Shown here: piece by piece, positions 13,201 to 25,200 of the stretch | How the letters are laid out: every line of letters starts with the position of its first letter | Position numbering within the stretch: position 1 is the first letter of the stretch | DNA from: Streptomyces sp. NBS 14/10 | GTDB taxonomy: Bacteria; Actinomycetota; Actinomycetes; Streptomycetales; Streptomycetaceae | Direction: 5' to 3' | Length of the DNA stretch: 64,000 nucleotides | NCBI RefSeq assembly: GCF_002224125.1 | Contig: NZ_NCSM01000022.1 | Location: forward strand, 448,607-512,606 | Notes under the pieces: model-generated | The model's database searches: none | Seen by the model: only the letters and a program-made list of their open reading frames with translations | What the model was told of the DNA's origin: nothing | Translations under genes and position numbers: made by a program

Positions 13201-16200
13201 GGGAGCCCCCCGCAGGGACACCGCGAAGTCCTGCGCGGTCAGTCGTGCCGTCCCCTCGGCCGGGGGACCCTGAAGGAGGTCCAGCGCCTGGTTGAGCTGG
13301 CCGGTGAACAACGCGTGCACGACCCGCGCGCGCCCCTCGCCACCGTCGGCGCCGTACGCGGTGATATGGATCTCCGGCCGCGCGACGTCCGCATCCCGGT
13401 TCCGCAGGCCGGCAGCCGCCACCTTGAGGGCCAGTTCCCAGCCAGCCTGCCGCCCGTTCCCGGAAGGGCCCGTCCCGTCCGGCGTGAACTCCACCGCGCT
13501 CAGCGGCGGCAGCCCGGGAGCCGGCGCGGCCACAGGCGAGGCAGCCGCCTGCGGAACGGACGGCGCGGCGGGCGGGGCGAGCGCGGCGGGCGGCGCGGGG
13601 GACGCGAGCGCCTGCGGGGCGTACGAGGCGGGCGGCTCGAACGCCCGCGGAGCGGGCGACGCGGGCGCGGGCTCCTGCGGGGCGACCGGCGCGACGAGCA
13701 CCCTGCCGCCGGAATCGGTGGCATCCCCGGTGAGCGGCCGGGCGGCAGCGAGCTGTGCGACCCCCACGGCAGCCCGGGGTCCGGACAGCAGCGGAGGGGC
13801 CGGGTGTACGGGCGCGGGCGGTTCGACGGCGGTGAGCGCCCGGCCTGCCGCCGAGGACGCCGGGGCCTCCTCCCATGCCCGCCGGGGTTCGTACCGCGGC
13901 GTCAGGTCGAAACGGAACGACGGCCCCAGATCCACCCCGACCTCGGCCGCAGCCGCCGCCAAAGCCAGCGGCAGCGCCTGCGCCGGCGTCGTGGCCCGCC
14001 CGGACCCGGAGGCGTACGCGGTGACCAGGCCCCGCAGAGCATTCCAAGTAAGCGGGGAGACATCGCCCTCGCGAGCCCGCCACAGGTCCAGCGCGTGGAA
14101 ACCGCGCAACAGAGCCTCGAACGCCGCCTCGTCGTTCTCCAGCAGCGGCCCGTACACCAGCCGGGCCGCCCGCCTCCACCGCCGCACATCCCCGACCCGC
14201 GTCCGATCACCGGTCAGCCGCTCAGCCTGTGCGGCCAGTTGGACCGACGACGGCTCCCGGCGGAACCCCACCAGCGCGTCGCCCTCCGCCAACTGAAGCC
14301 GCACCACCCGCTTCTGCCGGGTGACACCGTCCTCGTCCACCACCTCCTCGACTCCCGAGGTGAACCCGAACTCCAGGCCCAGGGCGGAGGCCCACACCCA
14401 CCCGTCGAAGCCCGTCTGGTTGGCCAGCACCTGACCGGCCACCGGCCACTCCAGCGGATCACGGCCGGCCGCGTACGGGCCCGCCACATCCGCACCCGCC
14501 ACCAGCACGTCCGTGTCCTCCGGCCGCCCGGTCAACTCGGGCGCACAGGCGAAGAGACAGTCGATCACCGCCTTGTAGCCGAACGCCACAGCCGACTCGC
14601 CCGAGCCGTCCTCGGACCGCACCGGCAGCCATGCAGCGGTCCCGTCCCCGTCCAGACCGACCAGGAACACCCTGCCGAACGGCGCCTCCTCCCACGAGCC
14701 GTCCGACACGACCGCGGGAGTCCCGGCCGCTCCTTCGGGCCCCGGACCCCACCGCGCCTCCGGGACGTACTCCACCAACGGCAGCAGACCGTAGGACTCC
14801 TGCCCCTGCTGCCACGCACCGTCCCGCCGCGCCGACACCCCCACCGGCACATCCGAGGCGTTCCGGTGCCGCACCAGCGACACCCGGTCCACCAGAACCG
14901 GGGTCCCGTCCAGCGCCTCGACCTCCTCCCTCCACTCGATCGTGGGCGGGGGCGCCTCATGGACAGCCGTCAGCACCGTCGCCGCGCTCCTGATCACCTC
15001 CTCGACGCGCGCACGCACCCCGGCGGGCACGCTCCCGCTCTCCAGAAGAGCGGACGCCTCCCCCACCGCCGTGGCCATCAGCCGATACTCCGGGCTGTCC
15101 GCGGGCAGCCGGATGTGCCCCAGGGCGTAACCGGCCAGCGCCCTGGCCACGGTCATCCCCTCCGCCAAGGTCAGCAGCGGCCGGGGCGGGCCGTCCACCC
15201 GCGGCACGCCGTTGCCGGCCAACGGCAGGAACGGGGCAAACGCCAGGACCACCGGATGGTTCACGATCCGTTCCACCGACCGCACCAGCACCTCGGGAGA
15301 CAACGGGACCCGGGCCGCCACCGCCTCCTCGTACATCCGCCGGCCCAGTTCCACCAGTTCGGCACCGGCCTGCCCGATCTGCTCCTCGGTCATCAGCCAG
15401 CCGTCGATCCCGTACGCCCGGAACTCGTCGGCCGCCAGCGGAACGGCCAGACCGCCCTCGGTGTCCAGGCCCGGGAGTTCGTCCATGCCGACCGACTCGT
15501 ACTGGCCGATCCGCCGCCCCTGGGACGTAAGCCCCGTCAACGCGAAGGTCAGATGCTCACGCGGCGACGGCCTGCGGGCGGTCCCGATGTCGAAGAACCC
15601 GTCCGGAACGGCCGTGCCCGGCCGGTGGAACGCGAAGGTGCGCTCCACTTCTCCCCTCATCGCGGTGTGGGCGATCTCGCTGAGCTGGTCGTGACGCCTG
15701 TCGAGGAAGTCCCGCGTGCCAGGCCGCAGAGCCCGCCTGACGCTGTCGAACGGGTTCCGGGACGCCACCGACAACCGGTTCTTGAACAGCGTCCCGAGGC
15801 CCGCGAACGCGGGCCCGACCGGTCCGGCGGCGGACTGGGTGAACGCCATCCACCCGTATCCCCAGACCTCACTCACATCCGGAATGGCCGCCAAGAACGG
15901 CAGAGGGTCCGCAACCGCCGCACCGCGGTAGCCGAGCCAGCCCACCAACTCCCCGGCGGCCTGCGCCCCGAACCGCCTCCCCGCTACGAACAGGGACCGC
16001 GTCTGCTCGGTCCCCAACCGGTCGATGGCGTGGTCCCAGGCCATCATGCGGCTCACCGGGGCGCCACCCAGGCTGAACTGCACGTAGTCGCGGCCGTTGT
16101 AGCCCAGAGCGAGAGGATTGACGGTGGTCAGGTGACCGGCCTCGGTGAGCGTCCACCCGGGAAGGTCTCCCAGAAGCTCCCGCAGCGGTACCGGCCGCCC

Positions 16201-19200
16201 GCCCTCCCCGGTCTGGCCCGTCCACGCCAGCCGGTCACGCACCAGCTTCCCCTGAACCGCCAGCTCCGCCCAGGACCGCCGCCGCTCGCCGGGAACCACC
16301 GCCGCGGGATCGGTGTCGACCTCCGGAATGAATCGCGAGACCTTCTCGAACCCCGCCTCCGGGGGCGGTTGCACCGTAATGTCGAAGAGCCGGCCCGTGG
16401 CGCGGTGCAACCAGAACGGCGTCGCATCGACGGTGACCCTGATCCCGGGTCCCTCCGCCAGCACTACCTTCCGCAGATCGGGCTGCCCCGCCATGTGAGC
16501 CGTGACGCCGAGCCTCCTCAGAAGCTCAGGGGTGAGGGGGCCGATGTCGAGCGGATAGCGGTGCTCGACCTCGGTGCCGAGGGCCCCGTACTCGTCCCGC
16601 ACCGCAAAGTCCAGCAGCGCGTGCGCCACCGACGACGACTCCGCGGACGGCTCCAGCGCGTCCGCCACCACCCGCCCGGACGGGCCGACCAGCACCGCCC
16701 GCGCGTCGAACAGCAGCCCCAACTCCGGCGGAGCGTCCGACACCCGGTGCTCTGCGGGCTTCGACGCATCCGCCCACACCACACCATCTGCCGTGTGGTA
16801 CGCCGCGAACGCGTGGCCCAGCCCGTTCCCCGGCCGCCGCGCCAGCACCAACGCCACCGAACCAGGACCCGCATGCTCGGAGTCGCGCAGCGCCTCCTCC
16901 ACCGCACCCCACGAACCCACCCGGCCCCACCCAGGACCCACCACCAGACCAGACGCCGCACCCGGCCGGTCCAGCGCCGAATCGTCCACCGTGCCCCCGG
17001 CCCGCACACCCGACGGCAGCGGCACGCCCGGACCCAGCTCACCGCGCGGGTGCAACTCATCCCGCAACGCGGTCAGCAGCTCCAGGCACCGCTGCTCCGA
17101 CACCCCCGGCGGCACCCGCAACGCCACACCATCCACCAGACCCGCCAACTCCCCACGGGACAGCACCCCGGGAGCGCGCCCCGGAGCAGTTGCCGTCCCG
17201 TCCTCGTCCACCCCGTACGGAGCCCCCACGGCCAGAGCCGCCGAGCGCGGCGCCGGGGTTGCCGCGGCCGAGGGCGGAGCGGGGGCGGCGCGCCCGGTGG
17301 AGCCGGGGAGCGGGTACGGCGGCGGGACCGGGTGCGGGGCGGGCTCGGTGAGGGACGGCGGCTCCACCTCCGCCCTGTGCCAGACGGGGACGGAATCCGC
17401 TGTGAGCACAGGGTTGCCCTGGTCGTCCTTGCCGGACAGGTTCGTCGGGGTGAAGGTCCACAGCACAGGAGCGCCCAGTCGCGTCAGCCGCTGGGCCACC
17501 GCGGCGATGTCGGCGCCCGGCCCGGCATGCGAGAGGAGGATCTCGGTGCCCGGCTCCCTGTCTGTCAGGTCGGGGTCGTTCGCCATCAGCGCAAGGGACT
17601 CGCTGACCGGTATCCGGAGCGCCTGGCCGTCGATGACCAGCCAGATCTTGTCGGGATCCACCCGGTCCGGTTCGGCCCGCAGCAGCGCGGGGACCCGTGC
17701 GGACGCCTGCCGGTTCCGGTTCCGCCACGGCGCGTCCACCAGACCACCGGGCGTACGGATCTGCGCGAGGTTGACCCCCGGCCACCTCTCTCCTGTGTAG
17801 TCGCGGGCGCTCCCCCGGGCCCCGTCCTGGACCGTGTCCATGCCGGTGCCCGTGAACGCCCCGTAGACCTCCTCCAGGGAGAACGCGGCCGCCTCATCCG
17901 GGTCGGACGCGTCCCGCCCCACGACGAACGCCCAAGTGAGCACCTTTCGCAGGTCGTCACGGTCCGCCTGGTCGACGTCGAAGTCCTGGTCCATGTGGTG
18001 GACCCGCCGGGCGAGCGCGTCCACGCCCGCCTCGTCGAGTCCGTTCAGCAGGTCCACGGTCTTGAGGTACGCCCAGAGCATCCGCGACCGCTCCGTCTCA
18101 CCCACCTCACCGGGGCCGGACAGGCCCAGAGCGGTGACGGCCTCGGACGTCGCGCCGGGCCCGTTCAGCCACGCGGCACCCCGCCGCACCGCCGGCAGCT
18201 CCACGAAGTCCCACGGCTGCTCCAGGCGTTCGCCCCGCGGGCCACGGGGCCGCGCCGCCCACCACGCCGACGCGGCGGCCAGCACCCGGCGCACCACATC
18301 CTGATCCACCGTCCCGGACACGGCCGCCGGATGCGCCGCGACCACCCGCCGCAACAGATCCAGCGTCAGCGGACCCGCCCGCCGGAAACCCGGATCGGCC
18401 AGCCACATCTCCTCCACCGCCAGCACACCCCGCAGCAGTTCCACGGAGTCGTCGGCACCGTCCACATGAAGCCCGAACATCAACCGCAGTGCCCGCACCG
18501 CCACGAGCGTCCGCACCCGCGCCTCCGCCGGCACCGGGTCAGGCCCCGAGTGCAGCCGGGCCGCCACCGCCAGCCGATCCAGTGCCGCACCCTTCGGCCG
18601 CGGCCGGGCCAGCATGAACCCCCGCGTCCGCCCCCGGGCGTCGGCGTCCACGCCCCACACGCTCCTGCCGCTCCCGCGCAGCGTCCCAGTCCGCAGTGGA
18701 CCGGTGGAGGCACGCACCCAGAACTCCGTCTCGTCCGCGACCCGATCGGCGACAGACAGCTCCCGCAGCGGATCGGCCACGAACCCCCCGAGGGCGAAGT
18801 AGCCCCTCCTGACAGGCCCCGGCGGCCTGGTGCTGTCCTTGGGGGTGCCGAGCCAGCAGGCGGCGAGGTCGAGCCAGCGGTCCCTGGGCAAGTGGGCCAC
18901 CAGCCACTTCACCCACGCCACCGTCTCGTCCTCGGTGAGGCTCCGACTGGCCACGCGGTTCCCGCTCCACACCGCCACCTTCATGGAGCCACGCCCACCA
19001 TGCGCGTCGAAGCGGAACGCGTCGGTATCGGGGAACGGGTCGGCCTCGGGACCCGGACGCGGCAGCTCGAACTCCGGCCCGAGGGTTTCCGTGGGACGGT
19101 AGAAGTGGACGGACGTCCTCATCCGGCCGCCGCGGCGCTCCGTCTCTTCTTCCACCGCGTACTGGCCGGGTTCGAACGAGGCGTAGGCGAACGGCTCTCC

Positions 19201-22200
19201 GGTCGCCTCGCTGACCACCGGCCACAGCAGCACGTCCCCGTACCACCCGGGCACGCTCTCATCGAGAACGGGGCCCTCCCCCGGCCGGAGCGGGAACCAG
19301 GTGCCCACGGGAACCCCGGGCCGCCCGGACACGGTGCCGATACGGCTCTTCCCGTCAGGCCGCGCGCTGACCCGCACCTCACCGCTGTGCGCCCACACCT
19401 CCAGACCGGTACGTTCCGTCAGCTCCTGCAGCAACAGCCGGTACTGACCCAGGAACGGAATCGCCAGCACAATCGATGTGCCCGACCGACCGGCCCGTGC
19501 CACGGAGACCGCCATCAGCTCGACGAACTCCTCGACGTCCGCGTCCCGCGTCGAACGGTCCGGCAGCCGCACCACCACCCTGCCGTCACGCATATCGCCC
19601 CCGGCGACGACCGGCGTCTCCCCCTTCGGCCACGGCGTCGCCCGACGAGGACCACTGACCGCCAGGGAGCCATCCCACTGCGGCGCGAGGACATCACCCC
19701 AGTCCGTGTCCAGCTCCAGGGCGTCCATCGCCCCCATGACCTCGGGCCCCAGCCAGTTGACACCCGGGATCCGGCGCGCACCGCCGCTTCCCGGCACCGT
19801 GAAGTAGCTGCTCCCATCCGGCCCGGCCGCCCCCAGCTCGTCCAGGTGGAACGCGCCCAGCGCCACCAGGCTCCCCGCCCGCCCTGCCCGCTCCGCGTCC
19901 CGCACCAGCCCGAACAACTCCGCGCGCACCGCCTGCTCCACGGACGCGTCCTTCGGCAGGTGCAGCACCCGGCGGGCCAGCACGTCCACATCGAACGCCG
20001 TGCCGCGCAGCTTCCTGTCCCGCGCGTGAAGCGCCGCCAGCCGCTCCAGCGCCGCCGCGTCCGGGGCGAGCGTGAACGCGACCGTCACCTGCCGCTCCAG
20101 CTCCGCACGCGGCACCCCGGCGAGCGCCACCGCCTCGTCGGAGGGCCGCCCGGCTCCGTCACCCCACGCCAGGCCGAACGCGAAGTCCCCTGCGGTCAGC
20201 CGCTGCACGCCCGCCACCGGGGGGCCTTGAAGCCTGTCCAGCGCCTGGTCCAGATAGCCGGCGGCCAACGAGCGCACGGCCCGCACCCGGCCCTCGCCAC
20301 CGTCAGCCTCACCGGCGCCGTACGCGGTGATGTCGATCTGCGGCGGCGCGACGTCCACCCGCCAGTTCCGCAGACCGGCCGACGCCGCCTTCAGCACCAG
20401 CTCCCAGACGGCCGCCCGCCCGCTCTCCGACGGGCGCGACCCACCCGGTGCGAACTCCACCACGCTCAGCGGCGGCAGCCCGAGGGCGGACGCGACCGCG
20501 GGCGAGGCGAGCGGGGCGGGTGGCCGCTGGGCGGACGGCGCGGGCGATACGGGCCGGGGTGAGCCGAAGGACGCGGGCGCCTGCGGGGCGACCGGCGCGG
20601 CGAACACCCGCGAAGGAGAGCCCCCCGGCCCGGCACCGTCCGGGGCGGGTGCGTCCCAACGGCGCCGCCCCGAACCGGCCCAGTGGTCGTCGGCCAGCGC
20701 CCCCGCCGAGCGGATCGCGGCGTCCGAGTCCGGGCCCTGCTCCAGCAGGTGCTCCGCGACCTGGCGCACCGAGTCGCGGTACTCCTCAGCGGCATAGCGG
20801 GAGTCCGCCAACACCGCATGCGGCTCCGGCGGCAGCACCAGGAAGACGGCGGTGTCCCACGCCCGCGCGACATCCGCCTCCACGGCACCATCGGGTGCCG
20901 CACCCGCGAAGGCCTCGTACGCCGACGCCCACAACGACCGCGACACGGCCGCCGCCAACTCGTTCAGCCCGTCCGTCCAGGGGCCGGACCGCACCATCAG
21001 CACCCGGGCCAGCTCCAGCCGCGACAGCACGTCCACCGGCACCCGGTTGTCTCCACGGAGCGCCATCGCGATCTGGATCCGCTGGTCGCCGGCCAGCTCG
21101 TTGCTCGCGGCAAGGTCGGCCGCGGCCAGGCTGTCGCCGACACTCGCGGCAAGCCGCGCCGCGACAGACTCCACGTCCTCCTCGGTCAACCACTTCGCGA
21201 CCCACCGGCGATGGTTGCCACTCCTCGGTACGTCCGGCGCTTCAGCGATCTCACCGACAGCGGCAGCCCGAGCCTCGGCCAGGGTGCCGAGCGGGACGCC
21301 CAGGGCCCACAGCCGCGACTCGGCGTCCTCCACCTTCTCCCGCGCACGCCGCCACCTGTCCCGGGCGTTCCTGACCTGCCGGTCCCGCTCCGCCGGCGCG
21401 GACGCGGACGCGGCGGTGAACTGGGCGGAGGCCGCGACGAGCGCGCTCCACGCCCGCGCGTGCCTGTCCCACGCGAGGACGAAGACCAGGTCGGCGGAGT
21501 CGGTGGCGTCCACGGCGAGCGGCCGGGCCGCGGCGAGCTGTGCGAGCCCGCCGGCGGCCCCGGTCCCGGACGGCGAGGGAAGAGCCGGGCGGACCGGTGC
21601 GGGAGCAGGGGGCTCATCGGCCATGTCCGCCGGGCCGGCAACCGCCGGCTCCGGTGCCTGTTCCCACGCCCGCACGGGGGCATGCCGCGGTGCCAGGTCG
21701 AAGCCGTGCAGCTCCAGTTCCATCCCGGCCTCGCCCGCGGCCGACACGAGGGTGAACAGCAGCGCCTGCCACCACTCCACCGGGTCCTGCCCGGAGTTGG
21801 CACGGTATGCGTTCATCAGCTCCCGGTACTGGTCGACGACATCCCGCAGCCCCGTCCACGTCAGCGGAGAAGCGTCCTCCCGAACAGCCCGCCACTGATC
21901 CAGCGCGTCGAAACCGCGCAGCACAGCCTCGAACGCCGCCTGGTCGTCCTCCAGCAGCGGCCCGTACACCAGCCGGACCGCCCGCCACCACCGCAGCACA
22001 TCCCCGGCCCGCCCCCGGTCACCGGTCACCCGCTCGGCCACCGCCGCCAGTCGGGCCGACGACGGCTCCCCACGGAACCCCGCCAGCCAGTCCCCCTCCT
22101 CCAGCCGCAGCCACGTGACCCGCTTCGCCCCACCGTGCCCGTCCGGCTCCAGACGCGTGGCGAACCCGACCTCCCGCCCCAGGCCGGAGGTCCACACCGG

Positions 22201-25200
22201 CCGGTCCAGGCCGGCACCGTTGGCCAGCACCTGACCGGCCACCGGCCACTCCAGCGGGTCGCGCCCATGCGCGTACGGACCCGCCACATCCGCGCCCACC
22301 ACCAGCACCGCCGTATCCCACGACGCCGCCGTCAACTCCGGTACGTGCGCGAAGAGATAATCCACCACCCGCTCGTAGCCGACCGCCACAGTCGGCCAGC
22401 CTCCGGTCGGCAGCCGCGCCGCGGTCCCGTCCCCGTCCAGGCCGACCAGGAACACCCTGCCGAACGGCGCCCTCTGCCGCGGGCCCTCCGCCACCACCGC
22501 CGATGCACGGTGCAGGTTGCCCTCGTCCGGGTCCCACCGCACCTCCGTGAAGTGGTCCACCTCCGGCAGCAGGCCGTAGGACTCCAGCTGCCGGTGCTGC
22601 CACGGTGTCGGTGCTCCGTCGCGCCGCAGCGACACCGCCACCCGCGCGTCCGACGCGTTCCGGTACGACACCGACTGCACCCGATCCACCGGAATCCGGG
22701 ACCCGTCCAGCGCCTCGATCTCCGCCGGCCACTCGATCTCGGCCGGTGGCGGCTCCTCACGCAGAACCCGCAACGCCTCCCGCGCGCCCCGGAGCGCCGC
22801 CTCGACCCGCGCACGCGCACCGGCGGGCACCGTCCCGGACTCCAGGAGACCGGATACCTGCTCGGCCGCCTCGGCCAGCCGCTGATATATCGGCACATCG
22901 CCGGGCGGCCGGAGCTGCCCCAGGGCGTAACGGCCCAGCGCCACGGCCACGTTCATCCCGTCCCCCGCGGACAGCAGGCGCCGGTTCGGACCCTCCACCT
23001 GCGGGATGCCGGGGCCGAGCACGGACAGGAACGGGGCGGCCCCCCGGACCACCGGATCGCCCAGAATCCGCTCCACCGACGCGCCCAGCACCTCGTGGGA
23101 CAGCGGGACCCGGGCCGCTGCCGCCCGCTCGTACGCCACCCCGCCGAGTTCCGCCAACTCGGTCTCGGCCCGCTCGGTCTGCTCCTCGGTCATGTGCCCG
23201 CCGCCGAACCCGTACGTGCGCAGTTCCTTCACCATCAGCGGGACCGCCAGCCTGCCGCCGTCGGTGTCCAGGGCCGGGAACTCCTCCATCCCGACCGCCT
23301 CGTACGAACCGATCCGCCTCCCCTGCGACGTGAGCCCGGTCAGCGCGGCGGTCAGATGCTCACGCGCGGACGGCACGTCACCGGACTCGGCGTCGCGGGT
23401 GTCGAAGAACCCTTCCGGAACGGCCTCGCCCGGCCTGGCGGCCTGGAGACGGCGGGCCATCTCGGACTTCAGCAGGTCCTGAGCGATCGCGCTGAGCCGG
23501 TCGTGCCCGTTGTCGAGGAAGTCCCGCGTGCCGGGCCGCAGAGTCCGCCTGCCGCTGTCGTGCGCATGCCGCGACGCCACCGGCAGCCAGTCCTTGACCA
23601 GTTGCGGGAACACGTCGTTGAGCGGCCTGGCGGCGACGTGGACGAACGCCTCCCACGCGTACCCCCAGACCTCGTCCACGTCCGGAACGGCCGCCAGGAA
23701 CGGGAGAACATCCGCGACAGCCGCGTCGCGGTAGCCGAGCCGGCCCACGAACTCCAGGGCGGCCCTCCGGCCGAATCCCCTCCCGGCCATGGCCAGATGG
23801 ATCATTTCCCTGGGCCACATCCGATCGAGGGAGTGGTCCCAGAGCGTCCTCAGACCGACCGTGGTGGTGCCCGGGGAGAACCGCGTGGAGGAGCGGCCTT
23901 GGTGGCTCTCGGCCAGGGGATGGACCGTGGTCGCCTGGCCTACCTCGGTAATCTCCCACCCCGGAAGATCCCCCAGCAGCTCCGCCAGCGGCATCCGCCA
24001 CCCGCCCTGCCCGGTCACGCCCACCCCTGCCAGCCGGTCGCTAACCGCCCTCCGCCGGGCGCGCGCCTCCTCCAGCGACTGCCGCCGCTCTCCCCGGACC
24101 ACGGCCGCCGGATCAACGACGACCTTCGGGATGTGGACGATGACCGATTCGATTCCCAGGGGCGCCTTGTCGACGACGACCTTGATCCCGGGGCCCTGCG
24201 CCAGCACCACCTTCATGAGGTCCGGCTCGTCCCCGGGCTCCGGAACGGGGATGCCGAGCCTCCGCAGAAGGTCAGGGGTGACGGCGATGTCGAGCGGGTA
24301 GTGGTGCTCGGTCTCGGACCCGAGGGCCCCGTACTCGTCCCGCACCGCCCCGTCCAGCACCGCGCGCGCCACCGACGACGACTCCGTGAACAGCCGCAAC
24401 GCGTCCACCGCCACCCGCCCGGACGGCCCGATCACCACCGCCTGTGCGTCGAACAACAGCCCCGCCTTCGGCGGACGCTTCGACACCCGGCGCCGCTCGC
24501 GCTCCGACGCGTCCACCCACACCACACCGTCATCCGCCGTGTGGTACGCCGCGAACGCGTGCCCCAGCCCGTCCTGCGGCCACCGCCCCCGCACCAGCGA
24601 CACCGAACCCGGCCGCCGCGCCAGCACCAGGGCGACCGAGCCAGGACCCGCACGCCGCACGTCCCGCAGCGCATCCCCCACCGCGCTCCACGAGCCCACC
24701 CGGCCCCATCCGGGACCCCGCACCAGGCGGGTGCGCGGACTCCGGTCCAGCACCGACTCATCCACCACACCCCCCGCCCGCACACCGTCCTCCCCGTACA
24801 GCTTGTCCCGCAGCGCGCCCAGCAGTTCCACGCACCGCCGCTCCGACGCGCCCCCCGACGGCAGCCCCGCCACCATGCCGTCCACGAGGCCGGTCAGGTC
24901 CGCACGGCTCAGCACCCGCGGAACGGTGTCCGGGTCGGGGGCGGTGACCGGTGCGGGCGCGGGGCGCGTGACCGGCGCGATGGAGACCCAGTCGTCGGCC
25001 GTCTGCGGGCGGCCCGCCGCGTCCCGCCCCAGGGCGAGGGTGACCCTGCCGGTGTCCTGGTCCTGGTGGAAGCCGCCCTCGCCGTACGAGGCCCGCGCCA
25101 GGTGGCCCGTCGCGAGGCTGGTCGCGAGGAGCAGGGCGTCGACGTTGTCCCTTTCCCCTTCCTCGGGATCCGCGGACGGGAGCAGCCAGACGATCTCGGC

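Noticed and set aside
12055..20562. A plus-strand open frame of 2835 codons (and similar long plus-strand frames across 1-47703)
   Set aside because: It is the codon-aligned complement of the giant minus-strand gene. Its translation is rich in Arg, His, Pro and Gln with no motifs, whereas the minus frame gives catalytic motifs and repeats. The rarity of TTA, CTA and TCA codons in the real gene keeps the complement open.
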